Notes: a model not told the origin generated them from the sequence alone. A DNA stretch of 64,000 nucleotides from Verrucomicrobiaceae bacterium (GCA_027486655.1 JAIXOR010000004.1:62001-126000), one strand, 5' to 3'; counted from the stretch's first letter, positions 19,833 through 31,759 are shown. Numbers and translations: made by a program.

Positions 19833-20372
19833 ATGAACCGAAAGATGGAATCACCCGCCAAGGCATGGAAACAGTGGCTGGCCGAAAACGGCCCGCGCCT
19901 GCTTCTTTTTGCCCGGGGATGGAGCAATACCCGGGAAGACGCCGAGGATCTGGTGCAGGAGGCCATTCTCCGGATGTGGCACCACCAGGCGGACCAGGGA
20001 CATGTGCCTCCGGACCTTCCCTTGGTGTTCTCGACGATTCGTTTTTGCGGACTGAACCATCACCGAAGCGAAAGCCGCAGGCGCAAGCGCGAGGAATCGA
20101 TCATTTACCTCAACGACTTCCAGGATGTCTGGCTCGATCCGGTTTTGGAGGAGGACGAGGAGGCCCTGATTCTCCGTGATGCCGTCCAGAATCTTTCCCA
20201 AAAACTGCGCGAGGTGGTGGTCATGAAGTTCTGGGGGGGGCTCACCTTCCTGCAGATTTCCGAGGCCCTCGCCATCTCGCCGAATACGGCGGCCTCGCGC
20301 TACCGTTACGCTTTGGAACAACTGGCGCACGAGCTGCGCCGTATCAAGGAGGTGCGGAATGCAAGCGCCTGA
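19833..20372 (+). CDS. ECF-type RNA polymerase sigma factor
   Basis: 179 residues from MNRKMESPAKAWKQWLAENG; ATG codons at 19812 (inside the hairpin) and 19845 are alternatives and no strong SD decides. Region 2 is ARGWSNTREDAEDLVQEAIL and region 4 is VVVMKFWGGLTFLQISEALA with a following helix for -35 recognition. It directs a stress or envelope regulon. Its last 14 bases overlap a membrane-anchored protein gene, followed one base later by a PDZ protein, forming a three-gene operon. The downstream membrane protein is the likely cognate anti-sigma factor by position. Confidence 0.88.
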   Translation: MNRKMESPAKAWKQWLAENGPRLLLFARGWSNTREDAEDLVQEAILRMWHHQADQGHVPPDLPLVFSTIRFCGLNHHRSESRRRKREESIIYLNDFQDVWLDPVLEEDEEALILRDAVQNLSQKLREVVVMKFWGGLTFLQISEALAISPNTAASRYRYALEQLAHELRRIKEVRNASA

Positions 20373-20844
20373 TCAGGTCGAAGCCATCCTCGCCCGCCTC
20401 ATGCCGCCCGGTTTGAGCGGCGGCGGTCAGGCATCCATCGAGGCCATGCTCGATGATCTCGCCGCCGAGGAGCCCGAAGAGCTGGCGGTTCCTGTGATTT
20501 CACGGCCTGCGCCAGGCAGGTCATGGATCTACGGCGGCATCGCGGCTGCGGTGATCCTTTGCGCCACCGTGACAGCGCTTGTCGCCCCGAGGTTTGGCGG
20601 GGATCTTCAGGTTTCCGACGCGGGATCTCCCGGTGCTCCGGAAGTGGTATGGGTCGAGGCCTCCGGGCGCATCGAGTCGATGACCGATGAAGGTTGGCGG
20701 GAGGATACCGATGGTTCCGCGCTCCAGGCCCTCAGCATGAATGTGGTGGAGGAGAATGACCTGCTGGATTCGGAGACCGGGATCGTGATGAAAGTGGCCG
20801 AGACACGGGGTGAACTCCTGTTGATGCCGGTGAGTGCGTTCTGA
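20359..20844 (+). CDS. Single-pass membrane protein, putative anti-sigma factor
   Basis: 161 residues. It overlaps the sigma gene by 14 bases and has a good SD (AAGGAGGT) inside that gene's 3' end. Residues 1-50 are acidic and cytoplasmic (IEAMLDDLAAEEPEELAV). One membrane helix follows (WIYGGIAAAVILCATVTALV, about 55-75), and the periplasmic part carries VVWVEASGRIESMTDEGW. No zinc-binding HxxxCxxC motif is visible, so it is not a ZAS-type anti-sigma. Assignment as the cognate regulator rests on gene order and topology. Confidence 0.65.
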   Translation: MQAPDQVEAILARLMPPGLSGGGQASIEAMLDDLAAEEPEELAVPVISRPAPGRSWIYGGIAAAVILCATVTALVAPRFGGDLQVSDAGSPGAPEVVWVEASGRIESMTDEGWREDTDGSALQALSMNVVEENDLLDSETGIVMKVAETRGELLLMPVSAF

Positions 20845-20845
20845 C

Positions 20846-21610
20846 ATGAAATGGCTTTGGTTCATTCCTTGCTTCGCCTGCCACTTCCTCGTCCTCGCCG
20901 AGGAGCCCGTGCAGCCGTCCGCCGACCGTGCCTGCTCCCGCAAACCCATGCCGCCAAAGGCGTGGCTGGGTCTTGAAGTATCCAAGCCGGATGACTCCAT
21001 CACCGCCCACCTGCCGGACCTGCCGCCGGGTATCGGGTTCGTCGTCCGCTCGATCGAGAAAGACGGACCCGCCGAGCTCGCGGGAATCCGCGAGTTCGAC
21101 GTGATCTGGAAACTGGGCGAGCAGATGCTCGTCAACGAAAGCCAGCTCGCCGCCCTGCTCCGGCTCTCGAAACCCGGGGATGAAGTCGTTTTCCACGCCT
21201 TCCGGGGTGGCAAGCCCTTGGAACTGAAGCTCGTCCTCGGCGTCAGCCCCGAGCGGAAGGTTGTGGCCTCCGCGGACCTCCTGGACCAGGCCATTCTCCC
21301 CGGCGAATGCCAGGGGCCGATGCGGGTGGTGAACTTTTCCGAGAAAGTCGCCTCCTACTCGAACGACGAAGGCCGCATCGAGCTCCGCCGCGACGGCGTG
21401 GGATACAAGGTGCTCATTCAGGGGCCTTCGAACGAAATCGTTTACCAAGGGGATGTGGCCGCAGACGGAAACGCGGATGCGGTTCCAGAGGCATGGCGGC
21501 GACGGCTGCAAGCGCTGCGCAGGGGGCTCGACCACCAGATCGACGGCCGCTACGCGCCCACCCGCCAGGCACGGCCCCGCGTGGTCGCACCTGCCGAACC
21601 GAAACCCTAG
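20846..21610 (+). CDS. Secreted PDZ-domain protein
   Basis: 254 residues from MKWLWFIPCFACHFLVLAEE, a signal peptide. A PDZ domain spans about 45-140: AWLGLEVSK, GIGFVVRSIEKDGPAELAGI, LRLSKPGDEV and VVFHAFRGGKPLELKLVLG. No protease domain is attached, so it is a ligand-binding or scaffolding module in the periplasm. It begins one base after the stop of the putative anti-sigma gene, so it is translationally coupled. It may sense or tether misfolded envelope proteins for the sigma/anti-sigma pair; this role is inferred. Confidence 0.75.
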   Translation: MKWLWFIPCFACHFLVLAEEPVQPSADRACSRKPMPPKAWLGLEVSKPDDSITAHLPDLPPGIGFVVRSIEKDGPAELAGIREFDVIWKLGEQMLVNESQLAALLRLSKPGDEVVFHAFRGGKPLELKLVLGVSPERKVVASADLLDQAILPGECQGPMRVVNFSEKVASYSNDEGRIELRRDGVGYKVLIQGPSNEIVYQGDVAADGNADAVPEAWRRRLQALRRGLDHQIDGRYAPTRQARPRVVAPAEPKP

Positions 21611-21682
21611 CAGGCCCAGCGCTGGCGCATTTCCCATGGGAATGCCTTGCGTTTTCCGGATTGACTTCCCATCTTCCGCGCC

Positions 21683-23521
21683 ATGCATCCTGACGTGGCG
21701 AAACTGGTCGAAGCCGGACGAATCCCCAAACCGGTCGGCGAACGCCTTTCCCAACTGGCTCCCGGCAATTTCTGTATCCATAAATCCTTCGGAGCCGGCA
21801 AGGTGGTCGACTGGGATCTCCCCGGCAAACGCGTGGTCATCGACTTCGAGAAGTCCGCCGCACAGGCCATGGAGCTCCAGTTCGCATTCCAGAAAACCGA
21901 GTGGATCGCCGCGGATGACTTCCGCGCGAAGAAAATCGAGCAGATCGAAGAACTCCGGACCCTCTCGAAAAGCGATCCCATCGCCCTCGTTGTCCACCTT
22001 CTCGAAAGCCATGGCGGCAGCATGTCTGGCGATGCCCTGGAAAAGCAGCTCTGCGGCACGGTCATCCCGGAGCCCGATTTCAAGAAATGGTGGGACAATG
22101 CCAAGAAATCCCTGCGCGAGAGCCGCAAGGTCGTCGTTCCCCAGAAGCGCACCGATGCCATCGTTCTTCGCACGGGCGATCGCAGTCCGGCGGAGGCCCT
22201 CGTGGCCGACTTCGAAGCCGCCCGCGACATCAAGGGCATGATCCGCGCCCTCGAAGCCATCGCTGCGGACATCGGCGCGTTTGAAAATGACTCGGAGGCT
22301 CTCAAGCGGCTGTTAGGAGACATCGATGAGGGGGCCAAGAAAGCCGCCCGCGTTCAGCTCGGGCAGGCGCTTCAGCTGGTTTCCGCCCGGGATGAGGTCA
22401 TTGGTTCATCCAAGGCCTTGGAACTCGACCCCGCCGCCGTGCGCCTCTCGGACCTCCTCCAGGCTGCGGATGTCGGCAAGATCGCCGATGAGGCCGGAGC
22501 GCTGCCCTCCGCACGCCAACGCGCCGTCTATGAAGCCTTCCCGGACGCCTTCGGCAATGTCTGGGTGGACCGCATCGTCCGGGTCTTCGACCGCGTCGGC
22601 GCGCGTGGCGTCACCGAGATTGCCCGCATCCTGATGGACCGCAGCGAACTCCCGGCCTTGGTCAATCACCTTCGTTCCGCCATCGCCCGCCGTGCCCTCG
22701 GTGCGGACGCCCTGATCTGGGTCTGCCGCGAGCGGAAAGATGCGGCCGCCGAGGTCTTCGGGGCGGATGTCGGTGCCTCCATCCTCAATCTGCTCGAAAA
22801 CGACCACCTTTCCGATGGTCCGCGCAAAACCTCACGGCTTCAGAGCCTGCTCGGCGATGACAAGACGCTCCTCACCGATCTGGTCGGCATCATGGACGCC
22901 AACGAGGCCCGCAATTTCGCACGCCGCCTGCTCGATTGCCCGGTCTTCGGCGAGCTTGAGAAAAAGTCCCTGATGGCCCGCATCATCAAGGCCCGCCCGG
23001 AAACTGGCGAACTCGTCTCCGGCGGAGGCGAACGCCGCGAGGAATCCCTCCTGGTTTCCTGGGACAGCCTGGAGAAAAAGAAACTCGAACTCGACGAGCT
23101 CATCCGCGTCCGCATCCCCCAGAATACCAAGGACATTTCCATCGCCCGTTCCTACGGCGACCTTCGCGAGAACTTCGAATACAAGTCCGCCAAGGACCTC
23201 CAGAAATACCTCATGCACCGCAAGAGCGAACTGGAGCGCGACATCCACCGCGCACGCGGCACCGACTTCAAGGGCTCGGACGCGGCCAAGGTCAACATCG
23301 GCACCATCGTCACCCTCACCGATGCCGCAGGATCCACCGTCGAAATGACCGTGCTCGGAGCCTGGGATTCGGATCCCGAGAAAAAACTCGTTTCCTACCT
23401 TTCCGAAGTGGGCAAGGCCCTCGTCGGCCGCGCACCGGGCGATAGCGTCCAGGTCCGCGACGAGGCCACCGAGAGCCTGCACACCCTCACCATCCAATCC
23501 ATCAGGCCCTACAACCCCTGA
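21683..23521 (+). CDS. greA: Transcription elongation factor GreA with long N-terminal extension
   Basis: 612 residues against about 158 for standard GreA. The last 160 residues are GreA-like. The coiled-coil tip is SIARSYGDLRENFEYKSAKD, with the acidic-tip residues around GDLRENFEY. The C-terminal FKBP-like domain contains VNIGTIVTLTD and KALVGRAPGDSVQV. It rescues backtracked RNA polymerase by stimulating transcript cleavage. Residues 1 to about 440 are a helical, armadillo/HEAT-like extension starting MHPDVAKLVEAGRIPKPVGE with an FGAGKVVDWD motif near residue 36. Chlamydia also carries a large GreA, so this looks like a PVC-wide form. The role of the extension is unknown. Confidence 0.88.
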   Translation: MHPDVAKLVEAGRIPKPVGERLSQLAPGNFCIHKSFGAGKVVDWDLPGKRVVIDFEKSAAQAMELQFAFQKTEWIAADDFRAKKIEQIEELRTLSKSDPIALVVHLLESHGGSMSGDALEKQLCGTVIPEPDFKKWWDNAKKSLRESRKVVVPQKRTDAIVLRTGDRSPAEALVADFEAARDIKGMIRALEAIAADIGAFENDSEALKRLLGDIDEGAKKAARVQLGQALQLVSARDEVIGSSKALELDPAAVRLSDLLQAADVGKIADEAGALPSARQRAVYEAFPDAFGNVWVDRIVRVFDRVGARGVTEIARILMDRSELPALVNHLRSAIARRALGADALIWVCRERKDAAAEVFGADVGASILNLLENDHLSDGPRKTSRLQSLLGDDKTLLTDLVGIMDANEARNFARRLLDCPVFGELEKKSLMARIIKARPETGELVSGGGERREESLLVSWDSLEKKKLELDELIRVRIPQNTKDISIARSYGDLRENFEYKSAKDLQKYLMHRKSELERDIHRARGTDFKGSDAAKVNIGTIVTLTDAAGSTVEMTVLGAWDSDPEKKLVSYLSEVGKALVGRAPGDSVQVRDEATESLHTLTIQSIRPYNP

Positions 23522-23555
23522 TCCCGATCCGCAGACGGAACGCACGACTCGATGA

Positions 23556-24983
<1,428 letters not shown>

Positions 24984-25025
24984 GCCACCACCCGCAGTCC
25001 CCAGGGCCTGCGGAGACTCCCTCGC

Positions 25026-25059
25026 AAACGGCGGATCCATCCATGGGTCCGCCGTTTTT
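25026..25059 (+). terminator. Rho-independent terminator of eno
   Basis: AACGGCGGA (25027-25035) pairs with TCCGCCGTT (25048-25056) with a GGATCCATCC-type inner loop and is followed by TTT. It lies about 45 bases after the eno stop. Confidence 0.9.
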
Positions 25060-25171
25060 CGTCCCCGGCCATCCACAAAATGAAGCGGCCTCCGGAAACC
25101 TCCGCCGTCCGGCATTGACGCGGGCGGGGGGACCGGATCAGATTCCGCCCCCGCCGCGCGGCGGATCATTC

Positions 25172-26343
<1,172 letters not shown>

Positions 26344-26347
<4 letters not shown>

Positions 26348-27126
26348 ATCCGTCCGCGCCGCCGCAGGACCTGTCAGGGGATGCCGCGGACCGGCTGACC
26401 AAGGCGCACGTCGTGCCCTTTTCGGTCTTCATGGGATTCATGATCCTGCTCCAGCTGGTGTCCGCGTGGATCGCTTGGGATCACCCGGAGGCACCGTGGT
26501 GGCGCAGGGATCCGGCTCATTTCGTCTATCCGCTCCAGACGCTCACCTGTCTCGGCCTGCTGCTGCACTATCGGAAGTCCTATCGCTTCGATCTTTCCTT
26601 GAAGTGGAGCCTCGCCGCCCTGGTCTTCGGTGCGGTGGGCATCGGGTTCTGGCTGCTGCCGACGACGCTTTACGACCATTGGGGCCTCACCGGAAAACCC
26701 GGCGGCTGGCTCGGCTGGTTGGGGGTCGATGCCCGCACCAAGGGCTTTGACCCGGGGGTTTTCAGCGATCCGCTGGCTTGGTGGGCGGCGGTGTGTTTCC
26801 GCTTCCTGCGCGCGGTCGTGGTCGTGGCCTTCGTCGAGGAGATCTTCTGGCGCGGCTTCCTGATGCGCTTTGTCTGCGATTGGGAAGGGGACTACTGGAA
26901 ACAACCCTTCGGCCGCCGCTCCTGGAAGTCCTATCTGGTGGTCACGGGGCTCTTCATGCTGGCGCACTCCCCCGGTGACTATGCGGGAGCCTTCGTTTAT
27001 GGCAGCCTCACCTGGCTCTTGTGCGTGCTGAGCCGCAGCCTCGGTGCCTGCGTCCTCATGCATGCCACCGCCAACCTGCTGATGGGGCTCTACATCATGG
27101 CCTACGGCAAATACGGCCTCTGGTAG
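26344..27126 (+). CDS. CPBP-family intramembrane metalloprotease
   Basis: 260 residues, about six to seven membrane segments. The CPBP (CAAX prenyl protease 2-like/Abi) motifs are in order: EE at 165-166 with R170 (VEEIFWRGFLMR), H208 in FMLAHSP, and H240/N244 in MHATANLL. These form the zinc or glutamate-histidine active site in the membrane. The ATG overlaps the aminotransferase stop (ATGA), so the two are coupled. Bacterial members process membrane peptides or resist bacteriocins; the substrate is unknown here. Confidence 0.85.
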
Positions 27127-27196
27127 ACATCCCGTCCCCGCCCGACTCTTGGGGTTGCAATCACCCGCGTTTGGATCAAGACTTTCCTCCAAGACA

Positions 27197-28798
27197 ATGC
27201 CACCCAGCAACCCAGACGACTCCCTGCTGCTGATCCGCTGCCCATCCTGCGGCCAGCGATTCAAGGTGGGTGACGATCTCAAGGGCCGCACCGTGGAGTG
27301 CGGTGGCTGCGAACACCGCTTCCGCATCAACGACGAGGTCATTGTCCGCGGCAGGAAATTCTATCCGGGCGAGCGCAAGGATCCCGGCCTCAACCGCTTC
27401 CAGCGTGTGCCGCTTTCCTTCGCACCCATGACGCCCCCCGTCCAGATGGTGCAGTATGCCGATCCGCCGGACCCCGCGAATTTCGAACCCACGCCTCCCT
27501 TGCGCATCCTCGCGGGCCTCGTCGCCGTGGTGCTCATGGTGTTCATCGCGCTGCTGCTCATCCTCGGTGCCCATCGCGGCGGGGCTCTTGATGGCATGAC
27601 GACCTTCAACCGCCTGTTGATGGCGGGATTCACCGGTCTGTTAGGGATGGCCCTGCTTGTCTATGCCAACCGCCGGGCGAAGTTCAAAGCCTTCTTCCTC
27701 GGCCTGCTCATGGCTTCCGGCCTGGTTTCGCTGCCCTTCTTCTTCGACCAGGGCTCGATCCCTCTCGATCAGGTTCCGCGCCCCTCCACGGCCGCGCAGG
27801 GCAAGGAAATCGAAACCCCGCAGGCTCCGGTGGATCCGGATGAGGATCTCAAGACGCGGATCGGCACCGGACCGCTCGAAGCCGAAATCCTCCGCCTCGA
27901 AAAGGAAGGCAGCCCCCGCAAGGCGGTGGGACTCTGGCTGCGCGACCTCCGTGAGACCAACCGGCTTCTCGTCCGGGACTATCTCCTGCGCACTCTCAAT
28001 GCCGATCCCCAATCCCACTATTATCCTCGTGGAGACGGCGACTTCCTCATGGTGGTCACCGGCATCAACCAGAGCCTCAGCGAGGTGACCTCCGTGGTCG
28101 CGGCCCTCGGATCGATTGAGAAGACCTATCCTCGTCTTTCGGTGATCGAGGTGAAGATCAACAACGAAAGCTTCATCGAGGGATCGATCGAGAAGATGAA
28201 CAACAAGAAGGACCCGGCCTTCTATGATCTGAACAAACGCGAGCTCGAGAGCATCGACCTCGAACGCGTTTCCAAGGCCGTCAAGCGCCTCGCCGATGCA
28301 GAGCCGACCGTTTATCGTGCCGATATCACCCGCAAGCTGCTGGCCCTGATGGGGGCGGACTGGGTGGACTTCAAGGGGGACGTCGCCCGGGCGCTGGTCG
28401 TCTGGTCCGAGACTCCCGGGCCTGCGGGTGAGGCCGGACTTGCCTCGCTCCGCAAGATGATGGAGAAGGCACAGGCGGTGCCGGTGGACCTCGTTGCTCT
28501 CATCGTCAAGGGGAAGAACCTGGAGGTGATTCCGATCCTCGAACAACTCTGGGCCGCGAATCCGACCCAATGGGAAGAACTCTTCGGCGCCATGGGAACG
28601 CCGGTGGAGGCGGTGCTTCTGAAACGTTTCCCCGCGACCGTTGGTGCGCTGCGGCAGTCCTCCGTGCGTCTTTTGGGGAAAGTGGGCGGGCCTGAGAGCC
28701 TCCCGGTGCTGGAAGGTGCGGCGGCCTCTGCGGATCCGGAATTAAAGGTGCTCATAGAAAAGTCCGTGCACGCCATCCGTTCGCGCATGGCTCCTTGA
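27197..28798 (+). CDS. MJ0042-type zinc-ribbon membrane protein of unknown function
   Basis: 533 residues from MPPSNPDDSLLLIRCPSCGQ. The N-terminus is a zinc ribbon (C15, C18, C35, C38: CPSC...CGGC). Three membrane helices follow (about 103-124, 138-156, 163-182). A soluble region of 350 residues holds a patch around DFLMVVTGINQSLSEVTSVV and a C-terminal HEAT/armadillo-like run (LLGKVGGPESLPVLEGAAAS). The zinc ribbon is typical of PVC and deltaproteobacterial regulatory membrane proteins. No function can be named. It has its own start 71 bases after the CPBP gene. Confidence 0.75.
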   Translation: MPPSNPDDSLLLIRCPSCGQRFKVGDDLKGRTVECGGCEHRFRINDEVIVRGRKFYPGERKDPGLNRFQRVPLSFAPMTPPVQMVQYADPPDPANFEPTPPLRILAGLVAVVLMVFIALLLILGAHRGGALDGMTTFNRLLMAGFTGLLGMALLVYANRRAKFKAFFLGLLMASGLVSLPFFFDQGSIPLDQVPRPSTAAQGKEIETPQAPVDPDEDLKTRIGTGPLEAEILRLEKEGSPRKAVGLWLRDLRETNRLLVRDYLLRTLNADPQSHYYPRGDGDFLMVVTGINQSLSEVTSVVAALGSIEKTYPRLSVIEVKINNESFIEGSIEKMNNKKDPAFYDLNKRELESIDLERVSKAVKRLADAEPTVYRADITRKLLALMGADWVDFKGDVARALVVWSETPGPAGEAGLASLRKMMEKAQAVPVDLVALIVKGKNLEVIPILEQLWAANPTQWEELFGAMGTPVEAVLLKRFPATVGALRQSSVRLLGKVGGPESLPVLEGAAASADPELKVLIEKSVHAIRSRMAP

Positions 28799-28989
28799 GC
28801 ATTCCTCCGGAAAGTGCCTGAGAAGACCCTCTCCGGGTGAAATCGCCTTGCCGCCCCGGCGCTGTGCGTTCATTTTCCACCCGCCTCCCGTTTCGCGCCA
28901 AGCCGGGATGATCCGGGGGGAGAATTCCGGCCGCGCGGGGCGGGGGGTCTTGTTTTTCACGCGTGGCCTGGCCTTGGCCAGAGGCTGGC

Positions 28990-30297
28990 TCAAGCACCGC
29001 CACCCGCGGAAGGGGCCATCTGCTTCATCCAGATAAAACGCCGGAACAACACCTTCACCGCGGCTGTTAGAGGCACCGCGAGCAGGGCTCCCACGAAGCC
29101 GCCCAGCACGAGCGACCAGAACAGCATGGAGAAGATCACGGTCATCGGGTGCAGGCCCACCGAGTCGCCGACGATCTTGGGCGCGGTGACCAGCGAGTTG
29201 ATCTGTTGGACGATGACAAAGATGGCGATCACACATCCCACGTAGGCTGCGGGGGACAAGCCGAAGGGCGCACTGCCCTGGGCGTGCAGGTAGGCGATGA
29301 TGCAGGCGGGAACGAGGCAGAGGATGTTTCCGATGTAGGGGATCACTCCGAGGATGGCCATGAAGATGCCGATCAGGAATCCGTAGGGCAGCCCGAAGAC
29401 GGTGAGGGCGATGCCGACGAGGATGCCGTCGATCGCCGCCACCAGCATCTGCCCGCGGAAGAACGAGATGAGATAGCCGTTGATTTCCTGAAGGGTGTCC
29501 ACCAGCTCGGTCTTGAAACGCGAGGCCTTGAGAGGGACATAGTGGTGCCACTGGGCGCGGATCGCGGCGGAGTCCTTGAGGAAGAAAAACAGATAGACCG
29601 GCACCATGATCATGCCGAGAACCAGACCGAGAAATCCAAGAATGCGGGTGGAACCGGCGGTGACCCACTCGCGGGTGGTTTTGAAAATGGCCCCCTTGTA
29701 TTCGAAAAGCATGCGGCCGCCACGGCTGTTGGCGAAGGACTCCAGATTGCGCGGGGTTTCGGAAACCGGGACCAGATTGCCGTCGTCGTCGGTTTCCGCG
29801 AGGATCCAGCCGATCGGGTTGTTTCGGTGGGCGGCGTCGATGGCGCGGAGTTCGCGTTCGAGAGCGGTGCCGAGTTGCCGCGTCTCTTCATCGCCGCTGT
29901 CTTGCGCGGATTCCGGGTTTGCCGGAACCGCGGGGGCCTGTGCCACCGGTTTGCGGGACTCCGCCAGGTAGCGTTTGAGGTTTCCGTGGCCCCTTTGGAT
30001 GCCGGGCACGATCGCTGCCACAAGCAAGGTGGCACCGGCGAGGATGGCCACGAACACGGACACCACAGAGCCGAGCCGGCTCATCCCGCGTTTCTCCAGG
30101 AGACGCACCACCGGATCGAGCACGTAGGCGATGATGCCGGCGACGATCAGCGGGATGAGGACCGGTTGGAGGAAGCCGAAAAGCTGCCCGGTGAGCCAGA
30201 CCAGGCCCACCAGCAGCAGGCCGAGGATGAGGATGGCCACACCGGTGGCCGCGTTCCAAAGGGTCCGCTTCTGGAAGGGGGTGGGGTGATCGCTCAT
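28990..30297 (-). CDS. AI-2E family (PerM-like) transporter
   Basis: 435 residues with eight or so membrane helices. Two N-terminal helices (AILILGLLLVGLVWLTGQLF, LIPLIVAGIIAYVLDPVVRLL) precede a large polar loop of about 100 residues. The conserved C-terminal core contains FGLPYGFLIGIFMAILGVIP and HPMTVIFSMLFWSLVLGGFV. The family includes AI-2 exporter TqsA and Na/H-antiporter-like members. Start taken at MSDHPTPFQKRTLW. It is downstream of nusB by 42 bases and may be in the same transcript. The polar loop is longer than in TqsA. Confidence 0.88.
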   Translation of the reverse strand: MSDHPTPFQKRTLWNAATGVAILILGLLLVGLVWLTGQLFGFLQPVLIPLIVAGIIAYVLDPVVRLLEKRGMSRLGSVVSVFVAILAGATLLVAAIVPGIQRGHGNLKRYLAESRKPVAQAPAVPANPESAQDSGDEETRQLGTALERELRAIDAAHRNNPIGWILAETDDDGNLVPVSETPRNLESFANSRGGRMLFEYKGAIFKTTREWVTAGSTRILGFLGLVLGMIMVPVYLFFFLKDSAAIRAQWHHYVPLKASRFKTELVDTLQEINGYLISFFRGQMLVAAIDGILVGIALTVFGLPYGFLIGIFMAILGVIPYIGNILCLVPACIIAYLHAQGSAPFGLSPAAYVGCVIAIFVIVQQINSLVTAPKIVGDSVGLHPMTVIFSMLFWSLVLGGFVGALLAVPLTAAVKVLFRRFIWMKQMAPSAGGGA

Positions 30298-30339
30298 CGG
30301 ATGGCTTGCGTTAAAGCATGCCGCAGGGCGGATGACCAA

Positions 30340-31251
30340 TTACAAAACCGCCGCGGGTTCCGAGTCGCCGGTCTGGCGGGCGATGCGATCGAGCACGCCA
30401 TTCACAAAGCGGCTGGAGTCGCTGGTGCCGAAGCGCTTTGCGAGCTCGATCGCCTCATTGATGGCCACCTTGGGCGGTGTGTCCGCTTGCAGGATCTCAT
30501 GGGTGGCCAGCCTGAGGATGGCGCGGTCCACGGGGTCGATGCGTTCCGGGGCGTAATTGTCCACCGCTTGGGCCAGCGAGGCGTCGATCGGGTCCTTGCC
30601 GGCGAGCACCTTGTCGACAAGTTCATCCGCACGGCGGCGGAGTTCGGCGATTTCGGTTTTGGAATCGCGCAGCTTCGCAAGATCCGCCTGATCCGGGAAT
30701 TTCTCGGGCTCCTCGACCATGCGAAGGCGGTCCGAGATGCGCTGGAGGCGGCGGATGGTGGCGGAAACCGCCTCAAGCGGCCCGCGCAGGCCGGGATGGT
30801 CCTCAAGATCCCTGAGAAATCGCTGGCGGGATGCCGCCAGATCGCGATCCACGCGGAACAGGTGCTCAAGAGCCTTGCTGAAATGCTCGGCCACCGAGGC
30901 GTCATCATCATCCTTCGGCAGGCGTTCCAACTTGGCCAGGGCGGTGCTCCACCCGGATTCAAGCTCGGCGATGCGCAGCAGTCCGGCCTTGAGGGACTCC
31001 GCTTCCGGATAGCCCGCCAGCAGGGTGGTGGCGGCAGAGGACCGCTCGACGAACTCCGTAAGTCGTCCTTCGCGCCCGTGGGCGAGGTGGTGAACGGTCC
31101 GGAAAGTCGCCAGCTGCAGGCTGCGGCGGTCCGATTCGGTCACGAAGTCCCAGAACGGATCGCGCAGTGCCGCGGGATCCGCACCGCCTTCCAGATCGGC
31201 GCAATAAAGAAACTGGACCGCGGCTTCGCGGATTTGGCGTCTGCTAGGCAT
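30340..31251 (-). CDS. nusB: Transcription antitermination factor NusB with a large internal insertion
   Basis: 303 residues against about 140 for standard NusB. The first helix (MPSRRQIREAAVQFLYCADL) and the C-terminal half are NusB. The C-terminal half (IDASLAQAVDNYAPERIDPV through LRLATHEIL, INEAIELAKRFGTSDSSRFV) spans about residues 218-290. Between them are about 150 residues of predicted helices and coiled coil (KLERLPKDDDDASVAEHFSK, LRDSKTEIAELRRRADELVD). NusB-NusE binds boxA RNA for rRNA antitermination. The start is set by the family N-terminus, and the gene overlaps ribH by 8 bases, as in many bacteria. The insertion may be a lineage feature. Confidence 0.88.
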   Translation of the reverse strand: MPSRRQIREAAVQFLYCADLEGGADPAALRDPFWDFVTESDRRSLQLATFRTVHHLAHGREGRLTEFVERSSAATTLLAGYPEAESLKAGLLRIAELESGWSTALAKLERLPKDDDDASVAEHFSKALEHLFRVDRDLAASRQRFLRDLEDHPGLRGPLEAVSATIRRLQRISDRLRMVEEPEKFPDQADLAKLRDSKTEIAELRRRADELVDKVLAGKDPIDASLAQAVDNYAPERIDPVDRAILRLATHEILQADTPPKVAINEAIELAKRFGTSDSSRFVNGVLDRIARQTGDSEPAAVL

Positions 31252-31759
31252 GTCGCTGTTTTTTGGCGATGGAGTTGCGGGGCATGGAGCGATCCAGCTC
31301 CTGGAAGACATCGATCATGGCGGCGGCAGCGCGGGCGGCTTCGCGGCCGCGGTTGAGCTGGGCTCCGATGCAGCGGGCGTAGGCTTGTTTCTCATCCTCG
31401 ACCAGCAGCACCTCGTGAATGACCGGGCGCATCGATTCGATGGCGAGTCGCTGGAGTGCATCGGTCACCGAACGCCCGACCAGATCGGCGTGCTCGGTGG
31501 AGCCGCGGATGATCAAGCCCAGGGCGATCACACAGGCCGGCGGATCGCGGTCGAGCACCGAGGCCACCATCACCGGGATCTCAAAGGCTCCTGGCACGCG
31601 GATGAGGTCCACACGACCCTGCGGCACCAGCTCGCCAAGCTCTTCAATGGCGTTTTCCACCAGCGCGTCGGTGAACTGCTCGTTGTATTTCGATGCGACG
31701 ATGCAGATCCTGACTTTCGGCCCGATGATCCGTGGTTTGGGCGGCAACGCGGTGGACAT
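31244..31759 (-). CDS. ribH: 6,7-dimethyl-8-ribityllumazine synthase RibH
   Basis: 171 residues. It condenses ribulose-derived butanone phosphate with the pyrimidine intermediate in riboflavin synthesis. Signatures: ICIVASKYNEQFTDALVENA, VPGAFEIPVMVASVL, CVIALGLIIRGSTEHADLVG and VIHEVLLVEDEKQAYAR. The catalytic histidine normally in GxTxHxD is replaced by the STEHADLV pattern, H retained. It is the first gene of a ribH-nusB(-PerM) block. I looked for an FMN riboswitch upstream and saw none. Confidence 0.96.
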   Translation of the reverse strand: MSTALPPKPRIIGPKVRICIVASKYNEQFTDALVENAIEELGELVPQGRVDLIRVPGAFEIPVMVASVLDRDPPACVIALGLIIRGSTEHADLVGRSVTDALQRLAIESMRPVIHEVLLVEDEKQAYARCIGAQLNRGREAARAAAAMIDVFQELDRSMPRNSIAKKQRHA

